Shown here: piece after piece, positions 8,172 to 16,022 of the stretch
Position numbering within the stretch: position 1 is the first letter of the stretch
How the letters are laid out: each line of letters begins with the position of its first letter
NCBI GenBank assembly: GCA_023132995.1
Contig: JAGLXI010000141.1
Span: 1-18,108 of the forward strand
DNA length: 18,108 nucleotides
Direction of reading: 5' to 3'
Origin: Candidatus Zixiibacteriota bacterium
GTDB taxonomy: Bacteria > Zixibacteria > MSB-5A5 > GN15 > FEB-12
The notes under the pieces: model-generated
Databases searched by the model: none
Told to the model about the DNA's origin: nothing
The model's input: only the letters and a program-made list of their open reading frames with translations
Made by a program: the position numbers and the translations under genes

Positions 8172-9035
8172 ATGAAAGCTGATGATGTAAAAAGAGTGAT
8201 GGTGGTCGGGACCGGTACGATGGGCAACGGCATTTCCCAGGTTCTCGCCACTAAGGGCTACGAAGTGGACATGGTCGACGTGAAACAGGAATTTCTCGAC
8301 AGTGCCGTGGCGACCATCACAAAGAGCCTGGACCGCCTGGTCAAAAAGGAGAAGATCACCGAGGACGCCAAACAAACGGCCCTGGCGCGTCTCCATACCG
8401 GTACCGATCTCGGTGTAGCCAAAGGCTCGCAATTGGTCATCGAGGCGGTCACAGAGGATCTCGATATCAAGCTCGATATTTTCAAGAAGCTGGAACAGGC
8501 CTGTCCCCCGGAGGTAATTTTCGCTTCCAATACCTCGTCCCTGCCGATCACGCAGTTGGCGGCGGTTACGAAGAGGCCTGACAAGTTTATCGGCATGCAC
8601 TTCATGAACCCGGTGCCGATGATGAAGCTGATCGAGTTGATACGCGGTATTGCCACTTCGGACGAAACCTATGGTCTTGTCAAGGAGGTTTCTCTCAAAC
8701 TGGGTAAGACCCCCGTTGAGGTTAACGACTTCCCCGGCTTCGCGGTCAACCGGATCCTGCTGCCCATGATCAACGAGGCCATCTATGCCCACATGGAAGG
8801 TGTGGCGACGGTGGAGGCTATCGACGAGGTTATGAAACTGGGTTGCGCCCACCCCATGGGCCCGCTGACGCTGGCGGATTTCGTCGGTCTTGACGTCTGC
8901 CTGTCCATACTCGAGGTTATGCACAAAGGTCTCGGCGATCCCAAGTATCGTCCCTGCCCGCTTCTAAGAAAGATGGTGCAGGCCGGGTACCTGGGCCGCA
9001 AAACCGGGCGCGGTTTCTACGACTACAGCTCTTAA
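8172..9035 (+). CDS. hbd: 3-hydroxybutyryl-CoA dehydrogenase
   Basis: It interconverts 3-hydroxybutyryl-CoA and acetoacetyl-CoA with NAD(P). The 287 residues match the single-function bacterial family. The Rossmann loop [14 protein letters not shown] (11-24) is close to the N-terminus, and SNTSSLPIT (119-127) is conserved. The catalytic His143 lies in [15 protein letters not shown] with its partner Glu155 just after. The C-terminal dimerisation domain starts at [11 protein letters not shown] (185-195) and includes [18 protein letters not shown]. Ribosome binding site CGGAGG is upstream. It lies between the thiolase gene and the acyl-CoA dehydrogenase genes, as in butyrate-type operons, although the crotonase gene usually found with them is absent here. 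Confidence 0.93.
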   Translation: MKADDVKRVMVVGTGTMGNGISQVLATKGYEVDMVDVKQEFLDSAVATITKSLDRLVKKEKITEDAKQTALARLHTGTDLGVAKGSQLVIEAVTEDLDIKLDIFKKLEQACPPEVIFASNTSSLPITQLAAVTKRPDKFIGMHFMNPVPMMKLIELIRGIATSDETYGLVKEVSLKLGKTPVEVNDFPGFAVNRILLPMINEAIYAHMEGVATVEAIDEVMKLGCAHPMGPLTLADFVGLDVCLSILEVMHKGLGDPKYRPCPLLRKMVQAGYLGRKTGRGFYDYSS

Positions 9036-9046
9036 GGAGAAGTCTC

Positions 9047-10189
9047 ATGGATTTCAATCTGTCTGAAGATGACTTGGAATTGAAGGAGATGGCGCGCGAT
9101 TTCGCCAACAAGCGCCTGTATCCGCACGCAGAGAAGTTCGACGAGGAAGAGTCTACACCCGCTGAGCTTCTCAGGGAGATTGGAGAGCTGGGGTACCTCG
9201 GCTTCACCGCTCCGGAAGAATACGGCGGTATGGATCTGAGCACCACGACATTCGCGGGGGTGCTCGAAGAGATCTGCGCGGCGTCAGCCGGATTCGGAAT
9301 CATTCTGTCGGTTCACAATTCGCTCTGCTGCGAGATCATCAAGCTGTACGGTTCCGAAGACACCAGGAAGAAGTACCTGCCGGTAATGGTGACAGGCGAG
9401 AAAATCGGCGCTTACTGTCTAACCGAGCCAAACGCCGGTACCGACATCGCCTCCCTGAGTACGACGGCTATTGATCAGGGCGATCACTACCTCGTCAATG
9501 GCACCAAGACGTTTGTCACCAACGGCGGCCTGGCCGGAGTCCTGGTGGTCTTCGCCAAGACCGACCCCGAGGCGGGACGCAAGGGCATTAGTTGCCTGCT
9601 GATCGACAACAAGATCGACGGCGTCACCATCGGCAAGCCGGAGAAGAAATGCGGAATGAAGGCTTCCGACACCAGGGAAATCAACTTCACCGACGTCAAA
9701 GTGCCCAAAGAAAACCTGCTGGGCGACCTGGGCGAGGGGTTCAAAATGGCTCTGACCATTCTCAACTCCGGTCGCATCGGCGTATCGTTTCAGGCGATTG
9801 GCATCGCCCAGGCAGCGCTCAATGAGGCGATCAAATACTCCAAAGAGCGCCAACAGTTCGGCCGGCCGATCTGCAATTTTCAGGCGATTCAGTTCAAGCT
9901 GGCCGAGATGGCAACCCGTATCGACGCCGGACGACTGCTCGGCTACCGGGCTGCTCAACTGAAGGATGCCGGCAAGCCCTGTCAACGCGAGGCCTCGATG
10001 TCCAAGCTGTTTTGCTCTCAGATGGCCAACTACGTTGTCAACGAGGCGGTGCAGATTCACGGTGGGTATGGATACATGAAAGAATACGCCGTCGAGCGCT
10101 ACTTCCGCGATGCTCGCGTTACGGAAATCTACGAAGGTTCCTCCGAGGCCCAGCGGATGGTCATCGCGAGGGAACTGCTGAGGGACTGA
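9047..10189 (+). CDS. Short-chain (butyryl-type) acyl-CoA dehydrogenase 1
   Basis: This FAD enzyme introduces the 2,3 double bond into acyl-CoA, passing electrons to an electron-transfer flavoprotein that is not encoded here. The 380 residues cover all three family domains. Landmarks are YCLTEPNAGTD (123-133), the middle beta domain with KKCGMKASDTREINF (200-214), FGRPICNFQAIQFKLAEMATR (starting at 271) and the FAD-contact motif QIHGGYGYM (336-344). The catalytic base Glu363 is in EIYEGSSEAQR, which puts it with the straight-chain enzymes; isovaleryl-CoA dehydrogenase has no Glu at this site. AAGGAG precedes the ATG, 11 bases after hbd. Butyryl-CoA is the likeliest substrate from context. Confidence 0.9.
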   Translation: MDFNLSEDDLELKEMARDFANKRLYPHAEKFDEEESTPAELLREIGELGYLGFTAPEEYGGMDLSTTTFAGVLEEICAASAGFGIILSVHNSLCCEIIKLYGSEDTRKKYLPVMVTGEKIGAYCLTEPNAGTDIASLSTTAIDQGDHYLVNGTKTFVTNGGLAGVLVVFAKTDPEAGRKGISCLLIDNKIDGVTIGKPEKKCGMKASDTREINFTDVKVPKENLLGDLGEGFKMALTILNSGRIGVSFQAIGIAQAALNEAIKYSKERQQFGRPICNFQAIQFKLAEMATRIDAGRLLGYRAAQLKDAGKPCQREASMSKLFCSQMANYVVNEAVQIHGGYGYMKEYAVERYFRDARVTEIYEGSSEAQRMVIARELLRD

Positions 10190-10192
10190 ACC

Positions 10193-11332
10193 TTGCTATC
10201 GAAAAATCAACTGGAGTATCGAGAGAAGATACGGGCGTTCGCCGAGGAGAAAATTGCGCCGCAGGCGGTCAGTCTTGACCTTCAACAGCGCTTTCCCACA
10301 GAGTACCTGAAGCCGCTGGCCGAGATGGGCCTGATGAGCATGATCATCCCGGAGGAGTATGGCGGCCGCCCGGTGGATACGGTCTGTTACTCGATTGCGG
10401 TCGAGGAACTCTCTCGCGTGTGCGGCTCAACCGGGATTACCATCGCGGCGCACAACTCGCTGGGGGCTTTCCCGATATACCGTTTCGGCAATGAAGACCA
10501 GAAGAAGAAATACCTGCCAAAAGCCGCCGCAGGGGAATTGCTGGCCTTCGGCCTCACCGAGCCGGATGCCGGATCGGACGCCGGCGGCACCAAGACCTTT
10601 GCCAAACGAGACGGTGACCAATGGATCATCAACGGTTCCAAATGTTTCATCACTTCCGCCTCGCACGCTATGGCCACAATCTCCACCGCCAGGACATCCG
10701 ACGACCCGAAAGACCCCACCATCACCTGTTTTATCTTAGAGAAAGGTATGCCCGGATACTCGGCCGGCAAGAAGGAGAACAAGTTGGGACTACGCGGTTC
10801 CGACACCTCCAGCTTGCACTTCGATGATCTGAAGGCGACCGATGAGCACCTGCTGGGCAAGGTCGGCGAGGGGTTCAAGCAGATGCTGATCACACTCGAT
10901 GGCGGCCGCATCTCTATCGGAGCTATGGCGCTGGGTTTGGCGCAGGGGGCGCTGGATTGTGCGCTCAAGTACGCCACCGAGCACCGGCAAAACGGCAAAC
11001 CGATAGCCTATGGGCAGGGCGTGCAATTCTCGCTGGCCGATATGGCCACGGAGATCGAAGCCGCCCGCCTGTTGATCTATGAGGCCTCGATGCTCAAGGA
11101 TTCCGGACAGCCGTTTTCGCGCCTGTCGGCGATGGCAAAGCTGTACGCATCGGAAGTCGGCACCCGGGTCGCTGCCGCCGCGCTCGGCATTCTGTTGGAG
11201 AACGGCCAATACACCGGCCCTTATCCGGCGGAACGTATCTGGCGCGACGTGAAGCTGTGTGAGATCGGCGAGGGAACCTCGGAGATCCAGCGGCTGGTGA
11301 TCGGGCGCGATCTCCTGAAGTCGCTAAAGTAG
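10193..11332 (+). CDS. Acyl-CoA dehydrogenase 2, with an altered FAD-contact motif
   Basis: This is a second acyl-CoA dehydrogenase of 379 residues, only three bases after the first. The start is a TTG at 10193 preceded by GAGGG inside the end of the upstream gene; the next methionines are about 45 residues in and would delete part of the N-terminal helical domain. Conserved blocks are GLTEPDAGSD (120-129), NKLGLRGSDTSSLHF (196-210), GEGFKQMLITLDGGR (225-239) and the catalytic Glu360 in CEIGEGTSEIQRLVIGR. The oddity is residues 330-340, ALGILLENGQY, where the family has ALQIHGGYGY: Gln becomes Gly and the Gly-Gly pair becomes Leu-Glu. That segment contacts FAD of the neighbouring subunit. The protein may be a specialised partner subunit, use FAD differently or be impaired. 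Substrate unknown; Glu360 again argues against isovaleryl-CoA. Confidence 0.87.
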   Translation: MLSKNQLEYREKIRAFAEEKIAPQAVSLDLQQRFPTEYLKPLAEMGLMSMIIPEEYGGRPVDTVCYSIAVEELSRVCGSTGITIAAHNSLGAFPIYRFGNEDQKKKYLPKAAAGELLAFGLTEPDAGSDAGGTKTFAKRDGDQWIINGSKCFITSASHAMATISTARTSDDPKDPTITCFILEKGMPGYSAGKKENKLGLRGSDTSSLHFDDLKATDEHLLGKVGEGFKQMLITLDGGRISIGAMALGLAQGALDCALKYATEHRQNGKPIAYGQGVQFSLADMATEIEAARLLIYEASMLKDSGQPFSRLSAMAKLYASEVGTRVAAAALGILLENGQYTGPYPAERIWRDVKLCEIGEGTSEIQRLVIGRDLLKSLK

Positions 11333-11476
11333 CCTGTCTTAGAACGCGCCGGGGTATCGACACACACAACCGCAAGACCCCACCGGCTGCCGATCGTCAA
11401 GGCTCAGGCCTTCGCGTCTGATGCCTGCCGCTCAGGCTCCTTTCCGGGGCGCAACTTTGTACGCTACCTGACGTAT

Positions 11477-11496
11477 TGTCCAAGAAACTGTGGACA
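11477..11496. promoter_or_regulatory. Inverted repeat upstream of the protease gene
   Basis: TGTCCA (11477-11482) and TGGACA (11491-11496) are perfect arms with an eight-base spacer, 40 bases before the protease ATG. The place is right for an operator or for part of a promoter. I found no convincing -35/-10 pair in the 203-base gap 11333-11535, and no terminator for the upstream operon. Confidence 0.3.
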
Positions 11497-11535
11497 CTGT
11501 TTTCGTCCCGCACGTAGACGCAGGAGAGAGTTCTT

Positions 11536-13404
11536 ATGAAACTTCGCATTGCATTTTCACTGGCGGCGACGGTTCTCTTCATCGCCGCGCCGCAGGCCCA
11601 CACCCAGGGGCATCTTAGCGATCCGTACCAGGTACTCGAGAGGCACTTTGAAGCTATCGGGGGGCTGGACAAACTCAAGGCGGAAAAGACAAGCCGTTCG
11701 GAGGGGACAATCGTCCTGGTGGGAACGGGACTGTCCGGGACCGTCAAGGCGTGGGCGGAGGCTCCCGACCGTCAGAGACAGGAACTGGATTTGGCCGTGC
11801 TCAAACAGACGTCGGGCGACAACGGCCAGACCAGTTGGACGGTTGACATCAATGGAAAGGTCCAGATCGTAAAGGATAAGGCTGCTCTCAAAAGAAGGGA
11901 GTTGGGCCGGTTGATGGCGCTCTATGAGTATGCCGACCCGAGTTCCACGAACTTCACTCTGACATTTACGGGAATCGAAAAAGTGGGCGAGGTCGACTGC
12001 TACGTGATCGAGATAGAGAACGCCATCAATGACGACATCCTGCGACAGTTCATCAACAGGACAAGTTTCTACCTTCAGAAATCAGTAGCCATAAGACCGG
12101 ACGACGAAGAACACACGGTCTACTCGGACTATCGCGAGATCGGAGGTATTATGCGCGCCTTCAGGCAGGATATAGAGGCACTCCCGGTCGGCCAGAAAGC
12201 GACGGTCGAGATGACGAGCTATGAAGTCGGCATCGAGATAGACCCGGCGCTGTTTGAACCTCCCGAAAAAGACGCCGCCGATTTCAGGTTCGTCGTCGGC
12301 GGGAGCGCGGTGAGCGTTCCCTTTCAGTTCATCGAGAATCACATCTTCATGCAGGTAAACGTCAGCGGCAAGGAGAGACTGTGGCTCCTGGACTCCGGCG
12401 CTGATATTTCGGTAGTCGATTCCGCCTACGCCGAGGAACTGGGCCTTAAGCAGGAGGGCAGCCTCACCGGAGTGGGCGCCGGCAACAAGGTTCAGATTTC
12501 ATTCGTGATGCTGCCGCCGTTCAGTGTCGGCGGGATTCAGTTCAACGAGCAGTCGGTTGGCTCGGCCGGCTTTGTGTCCTCGCTGGTTCGCCGGCACATG
12601 GGGATGGACGCGGTCGGCATCCTGGGCTACGATTTTCTCTCGCGTTTTGTAACCAGGATCGACTACGCAGGCGAGACACTGACCTTCTACAATGCCGATT
12701 CCTTCGTGTACGATGGCAACGGCGTAGTGCTCGACGCTTCTATCAAAGGAAAGTGCCACAGCGTCCCCATGGCGGTCGAGGGTAAGTACAATGGCGTTTG
12801 GAGTCTTGATCTCGGGGCGGGCGGCTGTTCGTTCCACTACCCGTTTGCAGATGAAAACAGCCTTCTTAAGATGGACGGGATCAGGCGTCTGGGTTTCGGT
12901 GCCGGCGGCTCCAGTGAGAATCTTGTACTCCAGTTTCAAAACCTGGAGTTTGCCGGATTTGAGATTAAGAACCCGCGGGTCTCAGCACCGCTCAGCAAGG
13001 GTGTCGGAGCTTTTTCCCGCAAGGAGTTGATCGGCAATCTCGGAAGCAGTCTTTTCAGGCATTTCGTGCTGTACCTTGACTATGAGCGCCAGCAGGTGAT
13101 TGTCGAAAAGGGCGCTGATTTCGACAGGCAATTCCCCGAAGACAGAAGCGGCCTGCAACTGGTACAGTCCGAAACCGGTGAGTCTGAGGTTGTCTTTGTC
13201 GCACCTCACACACCCGCCGATAAGGCCGGCTTTCGAATTGGGGACGTTATCGCAAGCGTCAACGCGATCAACTCGGAATACCTTGCCGGGCTGATAGGCC
13301 TGCGCAAGATGTTGCGCGAGGAAGCAGGCATACGGTACACGTTTCGCGTGCTGCGTGAGGGACGGGAAAAGGAATTGAAGTTGGAACTCAAGGACCTGTT
13401 ATAG
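11536..13404 (+). CDS. Secreted retropepsin-like aspartic protease with C-terminal PDZ domain
   Basis: This is a predicted periplasmic or surface peptidase of 622 residues. The signal peptide is residues 1-23 (MKLRIAFSLAATVLFIAAPQAHT). Residues about 28-245 resemble the LolA-like / lipoprotein-carrier style domain (YQVLERHFEAIGGLDKLKAEK). The protease region has the catalytic motif LLDSGADISVVD (284-295, Asp286) followed by GILGYDFLSRF (361-371). A second lobe repeats the pattern as WSLDLGAGGCSF (422-433, Asp425) and IGNLGSSLFRHF (499-510). Two half-sites in one chain suggest an internally duplicated, pseudo-dimeric enzyme; the second site reads DLGAG instead of DSGA/DTGA, so it may be degenerate. 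Residues about 540-622 are a PDZ domain (TPADKAGFRIGDVIASVNA). GGAGAG precedes the ATG. It is a single gene with no obvious link to the CoA operons. Substrate unknown. Confidence 0.8.
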   Translation: MKLRIAFSLAATVLFIAAPQAHTQGHLSDPYQVLERHFEAIGGLDKLKAEKTSRSEGTIVLVGTGLSGTVKAWAEAPDRQRQELDLAVLKQTSGDNGQTSWTVDINGKVQIVKDKAALKRRELGRLMALYEYADPSSTNFTLTFTGIEKVGEVDCYVIEIENAINDDILRQFINRTSFYLQKSVAIRPDDEEHTVYSDYREIGGIMRAFRQDIEALPVGQKATVEMTSYEVGIEIDPALFEPPEKDAADFRFVVGGSAVSVPFQFIENHIFMQVNVSGKERLWLLDSGADISVVDSAYAEELGLKQEGSLTGVGAGNKVQISFVMLPPFSVGGIQFNEQSVGSAGFVSSLVRRHMGMDAVGILGYDFLSRFVTRIDYAGETLTFYNADSFVYDGNGVVLDASIKGKCHSVPMAVEGKYNGVWSLDLGAGGCSFHYPFADENSLLKMDGIRRLGFGAGGSSENLVLQFQNLEFAGFEIKNPRVSAPLSKGVGAFSRKELIGNLGSSLFRHFVLYLDYERQQVIVEKGADFDRQFPEDRSGLQLVQSETGESEVVFVAPHTPADKAGFRIGDVIASVNAINSEYLAGLIGLRKMLREEAGIRYTFRVLREGREKELKLELKDLL

Positions 13405-13620
13405 CCATCGTTTGCTACGAGAGGAGCAAGGTATGAGAAAGCTGTGGAAAGGCGTCTGGTCGACCACCAGCTTGAAAGCGGACGGTGGCGCGATGATATA
13501 GTTGAACGACTCACCCTCATAGAAGGCTGTATTGCTGTCCAGGACGTACCCTGATTCGGAGGCAGCGACCGACGCAGCCAAGACAGCCGAAATCAGCGCA
13601 AAGACAGCCGCACGTTTCAT
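13399..13620 (-). pseudogene. Truncated secreted protein (5' fragment)
   Basis: The ORF begins with a strong signal peptide, MKRAAVFALISAVLAASVAA, followed by a plausible mature start (SESGYVLDSNTAFYEGESFN, then YIIAPPSAFKLVVDQ). From about residue 56 the reading becomes TPFHSFLIPCSSRSKRWL, which looks like translated noncoding sequence. It is in fact the reverse of another gene's ribosome binding site and start, and it overlaps the last six bases of the protease gene. I interpret it as the 5' end of a gene for an exported protein whose body was lost. TAGGAG sits very close to the ATG. An intact 73-residue secreted peptide is the alternative. The parent family is not recognised. Confidence 0.5.
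13433..13501 (+). pseudogene. Orphan gene start with strong ribosome binding site
   Basis: AGGAG (13422-13426) stands six bases before an ATG at 13433, an excellent translation start just after the protease stop codon. The reading begins MRKLWKGVW, like the start of a signal peptide, but after about nine codons it runs into the antisense of the fragment at 13399-13620 and stops at 13499-13501. The simplest reading is that a second gene of the protease transcript once began here and its body was deleted or replaced. A genuine 22-residue peptide cannot be excluded. Confidence 0.4.
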
Positions 13621-13690
13621 GCTCCTACAGATCGGACGACGAATGCCGGGTCTTCACCGCACCGGCCGACCGAAAAAGCAATCGCGAACC

Positions 13691-13719
13691 TTGTTTTTGG
13701 CACGGCAAAGTTGTATAAT
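13691..13719 (+). promoter_or_regulatory. Predicted promoter of the HMG-CoA synthase operon
   Basis: A perfect -10 box TATAAT (13714-13719) lies 17 bases after a weak -35 box TTGTTT (13691-13696). Transcription should start near 13726, giving a leader of about 70 bases. The leader carries a small palindrome, CCTGA-ATA-TCAGG (13741-13753), of unknown meaning. Confidence 0.5.
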
Positions 13720-13796
13720 TCTGGATTGTGGTAGTTGCTGCCTGAATATCAGGACAAGCTGTTGAACGTCTAACCATAGATCTGACGAGGTTTCGC

Positions 13797-14846
13797 ATGG
13801 CAGGAATTGTCGGTTACGGCGCCCATCTTCCCCGGCACCGCATCAAGGTTGAGGAGATTGCCAAGGTGTGGGGAGCGGACGCGCCCAGTTACAAGAAAGG
13901 CCTGATGCTCCGGGAGAAGTCGGTCCCGCCGCCGGATATGGACACCATCACGCTTTCGGTGGAGGCGGCCAGGAGGGCCCTGATCCGGGCGCAGACGGTC
14001 GATCCCAAAGACATCGGCGCTATCTATATCGGTTCGGAGTCACACCCCTACGCGGTGAAGCCGTCCGGTACGACCGTGGCTGAGGCTATCGGCGCCACTC
14101 CTGACATCCACTGTGCCGATTTCGAGTTCGCCTGCAAGGCGGGATCGGAAGCGATGTTCGTGGCTATGAGCCACGTCGACGCCGGCCACATGAAGTATGC
14201 CCTTGGAATCGCCGCCGATACGTCGCAGGGCGCTCCATCTGACGCGCTTGAGTTTTCCGCAGCGGCCGGTGCAGGTGCGTTCATTATGGGCAAGGAGAAC
14301 ATGATCGCCGAGTGTTTATTCACGCATTCCTACATGACCGACATGCCGGACTTCTGGCGGCGCGAACACGAGTTCTACCCGCAACACGGTGGCAGGTTCA
14401 CAGGTGAGGAGGCATACTTCGCCACCACTAAGGGAGCGTCGATCGCGCTATTGAAGAAATCCGGCATGAAGCCGGAAGATTTCAAGTACGCCGTCTTTCA
14501 TCAACCCAACGGCAAGTTTCCGCAGCGGGTGGCGAAGGAACTCGGGTTCACGCAGGAGCAGATCGATCCGGGATGGCTGGCCCCACGACTTGGCAACACC
14601 TACTCGGGAGCGTCGCCGATAGGTCTGACGGCCACACTCGACGTTTCCCAGCCGGGTGATCTGATTTTCATGTGCTCCTATGGTTCAGGAGCCGGTTCGG
14701 ACGCCTTTGTTTGGGAAGTAACCGACCGCATCAACGAGGTGCGCGACCTGACCGTGCGTACGCATAAACTATTGGACGAGAACCTGACCTACATTGACTA
14801 TGGCACGTACGCCAAGTTCCGCCACAAAATCAAAAAGAACTACTGA
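13797..14846 (+). CDS. Archaeal-type hydroxymethylglutaryl-CoA synthase
   Basis: It condenses acetyl-CoA with acetoacetyl-CoA to HMG-CoA. At 349 residues it is of the short archaeal type, not the longer eukaryotic/Gram-positive MvaS type. The N-terminus GIVGYGAHLPRHRIKVEEIA (3-22), then EKSVPPPDMDT (40-50), is characteristic of the archaeal family. The catalytic triad is visible: Glu81 in GSESHPYAVKPS, the acyl-carrying Cys113 in FEFACKAGSEAM and His235 in VFHQPNGKFPQRV. NTYSGASPIGL (267-277) and CSYGSGAGSDAF (293-304) complete the thiolase-fold active site. GAGG precedes the ATG. The gene is followed 15 bases later by a thiolase gene and then a DUF35 gene, the same order as in archaea, where the three proteins form one complex that passes acetoacetyl-CoA directly between sites. 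No HMG-CoA reductase or lyase gene is in the window, so the direction of use is open. Confidence 0.92.
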   Translation: MAGIVGYGAHLPRHRIKVEEIAKVWGADAPSYKKGLMLREKSVPPPDMDTITLSVEAARRALIRAQTVDPKDIGAIYIGSESHPYAVKPSGTTVAEAIGATPDIHCADFEFACKAGSEAMFVAMSHVDAGHMKYALGIAADTSQGAPSDALEFSAAAGAGAFIMGKENMIAECLFTHSYMTDMPDFWRREHEFYPQHGGRFTGEEAYFATTKGASIALLKKSGMKPEDFKYAVFHQPNGKFPQRVAKELGFTQEQIDPGWLAPRLGNTYSGASPIGLTATLDVSQPGDLIFMCSYGSGAGSDAFVWEVTDRINEVRDLTVRTHKLLDENLTYIDYGTYAKFRHKIKKNY

Positions 14847-14861
14847 GGAGGTGATTCTGCG

Positions 14862-16022
14862 ATGAGAGAAGTTTGTGTAGTCGGTATCGGCATGAGCAAG
14901 TGGGGGGAGGTCTGGAGACGGTCTCTGCGCCAGTTGTTTGTCGATGCCGCCATGGAAGCGATAAAAGACTCCGGCGTGGATCACCTCGATTCCCTGTACG
15001 TCGGTTGCATGTCGAGTGGAATGTTCGTTCAGCAGGAGCACGTTGGTGCGCTGTGCGCCGATTACCTGGGCATGGCCGGTCTGCCTGCGGCCAGGGTCGA
15101 GTCTGCCTGCGCCTCCGGGGGAATTGCCGTTCGCCAGGCGTTCCTGGAGGTCGCCTCGGGCGCTTCAGAGATCGTGATGGCTTCCGGTGTTGAGAAAATG
15201 ACCGACTGTTCCGGCGACGACGCCACCTCCGCGCTGGCGGGGGCGGCCGACCAGGAATACGAGGTTTTCCACGGGGCCACTTTCCCCGGACTCTATGCCA
15301 TGATTGCTCACGCCCACATGGACAGGTATGGCACCACCCCGGAAATGCTTGCGGCGGTTTCGGTCAAGAACCACCACAACGGCGCCATGAATCCGGTGGC
15401 GCAGTATCCGTTCGAGGTCAGTGTCGACCGCGTCCTGGGCTCGGTAATGGTAGCCGACCCGCTCCATATTCTGGACTGCTCGCCCATCACGGATGGGGCT
15501 GCGGCTGTGATTGTCACCTCGGAGGAAGTAGCCCGCAAGCTCGGCAAACCGTATGTCAAGATCATTGGTTCCGGTCTCGCCACCGACACCATTGCCATAG
15601 CCCAGCGCGACGACATCACTGCAATCAAATCAGCGGGAATGGCGCTTGACCGGGCGCTGAAGATGACCAACCGAAAGCTGTCCGACGTGCAGTTCGCCGA
15701 AATGCACGACTGCTTCACGATCGCCGAGATCGTCGTCATGGAATCGATTGGCCTCTACAAACCAGGCCAAGCCGGACCGGCGGTGCTGGCGGGAGAGACG
15801 GCCCTTGACGGCAAGTTCCCGATCAATTCATCCGGCGGATTGAAATCCAAGGGTCACCCGGTCGGTGCGACAGGTGTGGCGCAGGTAATCGAAGTCTTCA
15901 AGCAACTCACCGGTCGGGCCGAAGGCGGTCGCCAGCTTCCCGGCTCTCCGAAGATCGGTATGACACAGAACATGGGCGGCACCGGGGCCTCCTCGGCGGT
16001 GCACATTCTGGAGGTGGCATAA
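14862..16022 (+). CDS. Archaeal-type (SCP2-thiolase-like) acetoacetyl-CoA thiolase
   Basis: It is predicted to make acetoacetyl-CoA from two acetyl-CoA and hand it to the adjacent HMG-CoA synthase. The 386 residues belong to the SCP-x/archaeal thiolase branch, distinct from the classical thiolase at 6958-8148. The nucleophilic Cys83 is in [12 protein letters not shown]. The family's HDCF motif ([10 protein letters not shown], His282) replaces the NEAF of classical thiolases. His332 lies in [10 protein letters not shown]. The C-terminal CxGGG loop of classical thiolases is replaced by [12 protein letters not shown], normal for this branch. A near-perfect ribosome binding site, GAGGAGGTGAT, directly follows the upstream stop codon. 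The stop codon overlaps the next start (TAATG), so translation with the DUF35 gene is probably coupled. Fixed order with HMG-CoA synthase and DUF35 supports acetoacetyl-CoA rather than sterol-carrier substrates. Confidence 0.9.
   Translation: MREVCVVGIGMSKWGEVWRRSLRQLFVDAAMEAIKDSGVDHLDSLYVGCMSSGMFVQQEHVGALCADYLGMAGLPAARVESACASGGIAVRQAFLEVASGASEIVMASGVEKMTDCSGDDATSALAGAADQEYEVFHGATFPGLYAMIAHAHMDRYGTTPEMLAAVSVKNHHNGAMNPVAQYPFEVSVDRVLGSVMVADPLHILDCSPITDGAAAVIVTSEEVARKLGKPYVKIIGSGLATDTIAIAQRDDITAIKSAGMALDRALKMTNRKLSDVQFAEMHDCFTIAEIVVMESIGLYKPGQAGPAVLAGETALDGKFPINSSGGLKSKGHPVGATGVAQVIEVFKQLTGRAEGGRQLPGSPKIGMTQNMGGTGASSAVHILEVA

Noticed and set aside
8055..8924. 289-codon minus-strand open frame
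   Set aside because: Antisense to the end of the thiolase gene and most of hbd, both certain genes.
11344..11386. Possible terminator after acyl-CoA dehydrogenase 2 (GCCGGGGT ... ACCCCACCGGC)
   Set aside because: The loop is long, the stem has a bulge and no T tract follows.
13532..13765. 77-codon plus-strand open frame
   Set aside because: It is antisense to the signal-peptide fragment and runs through the predicted promoter at 13691-13719.
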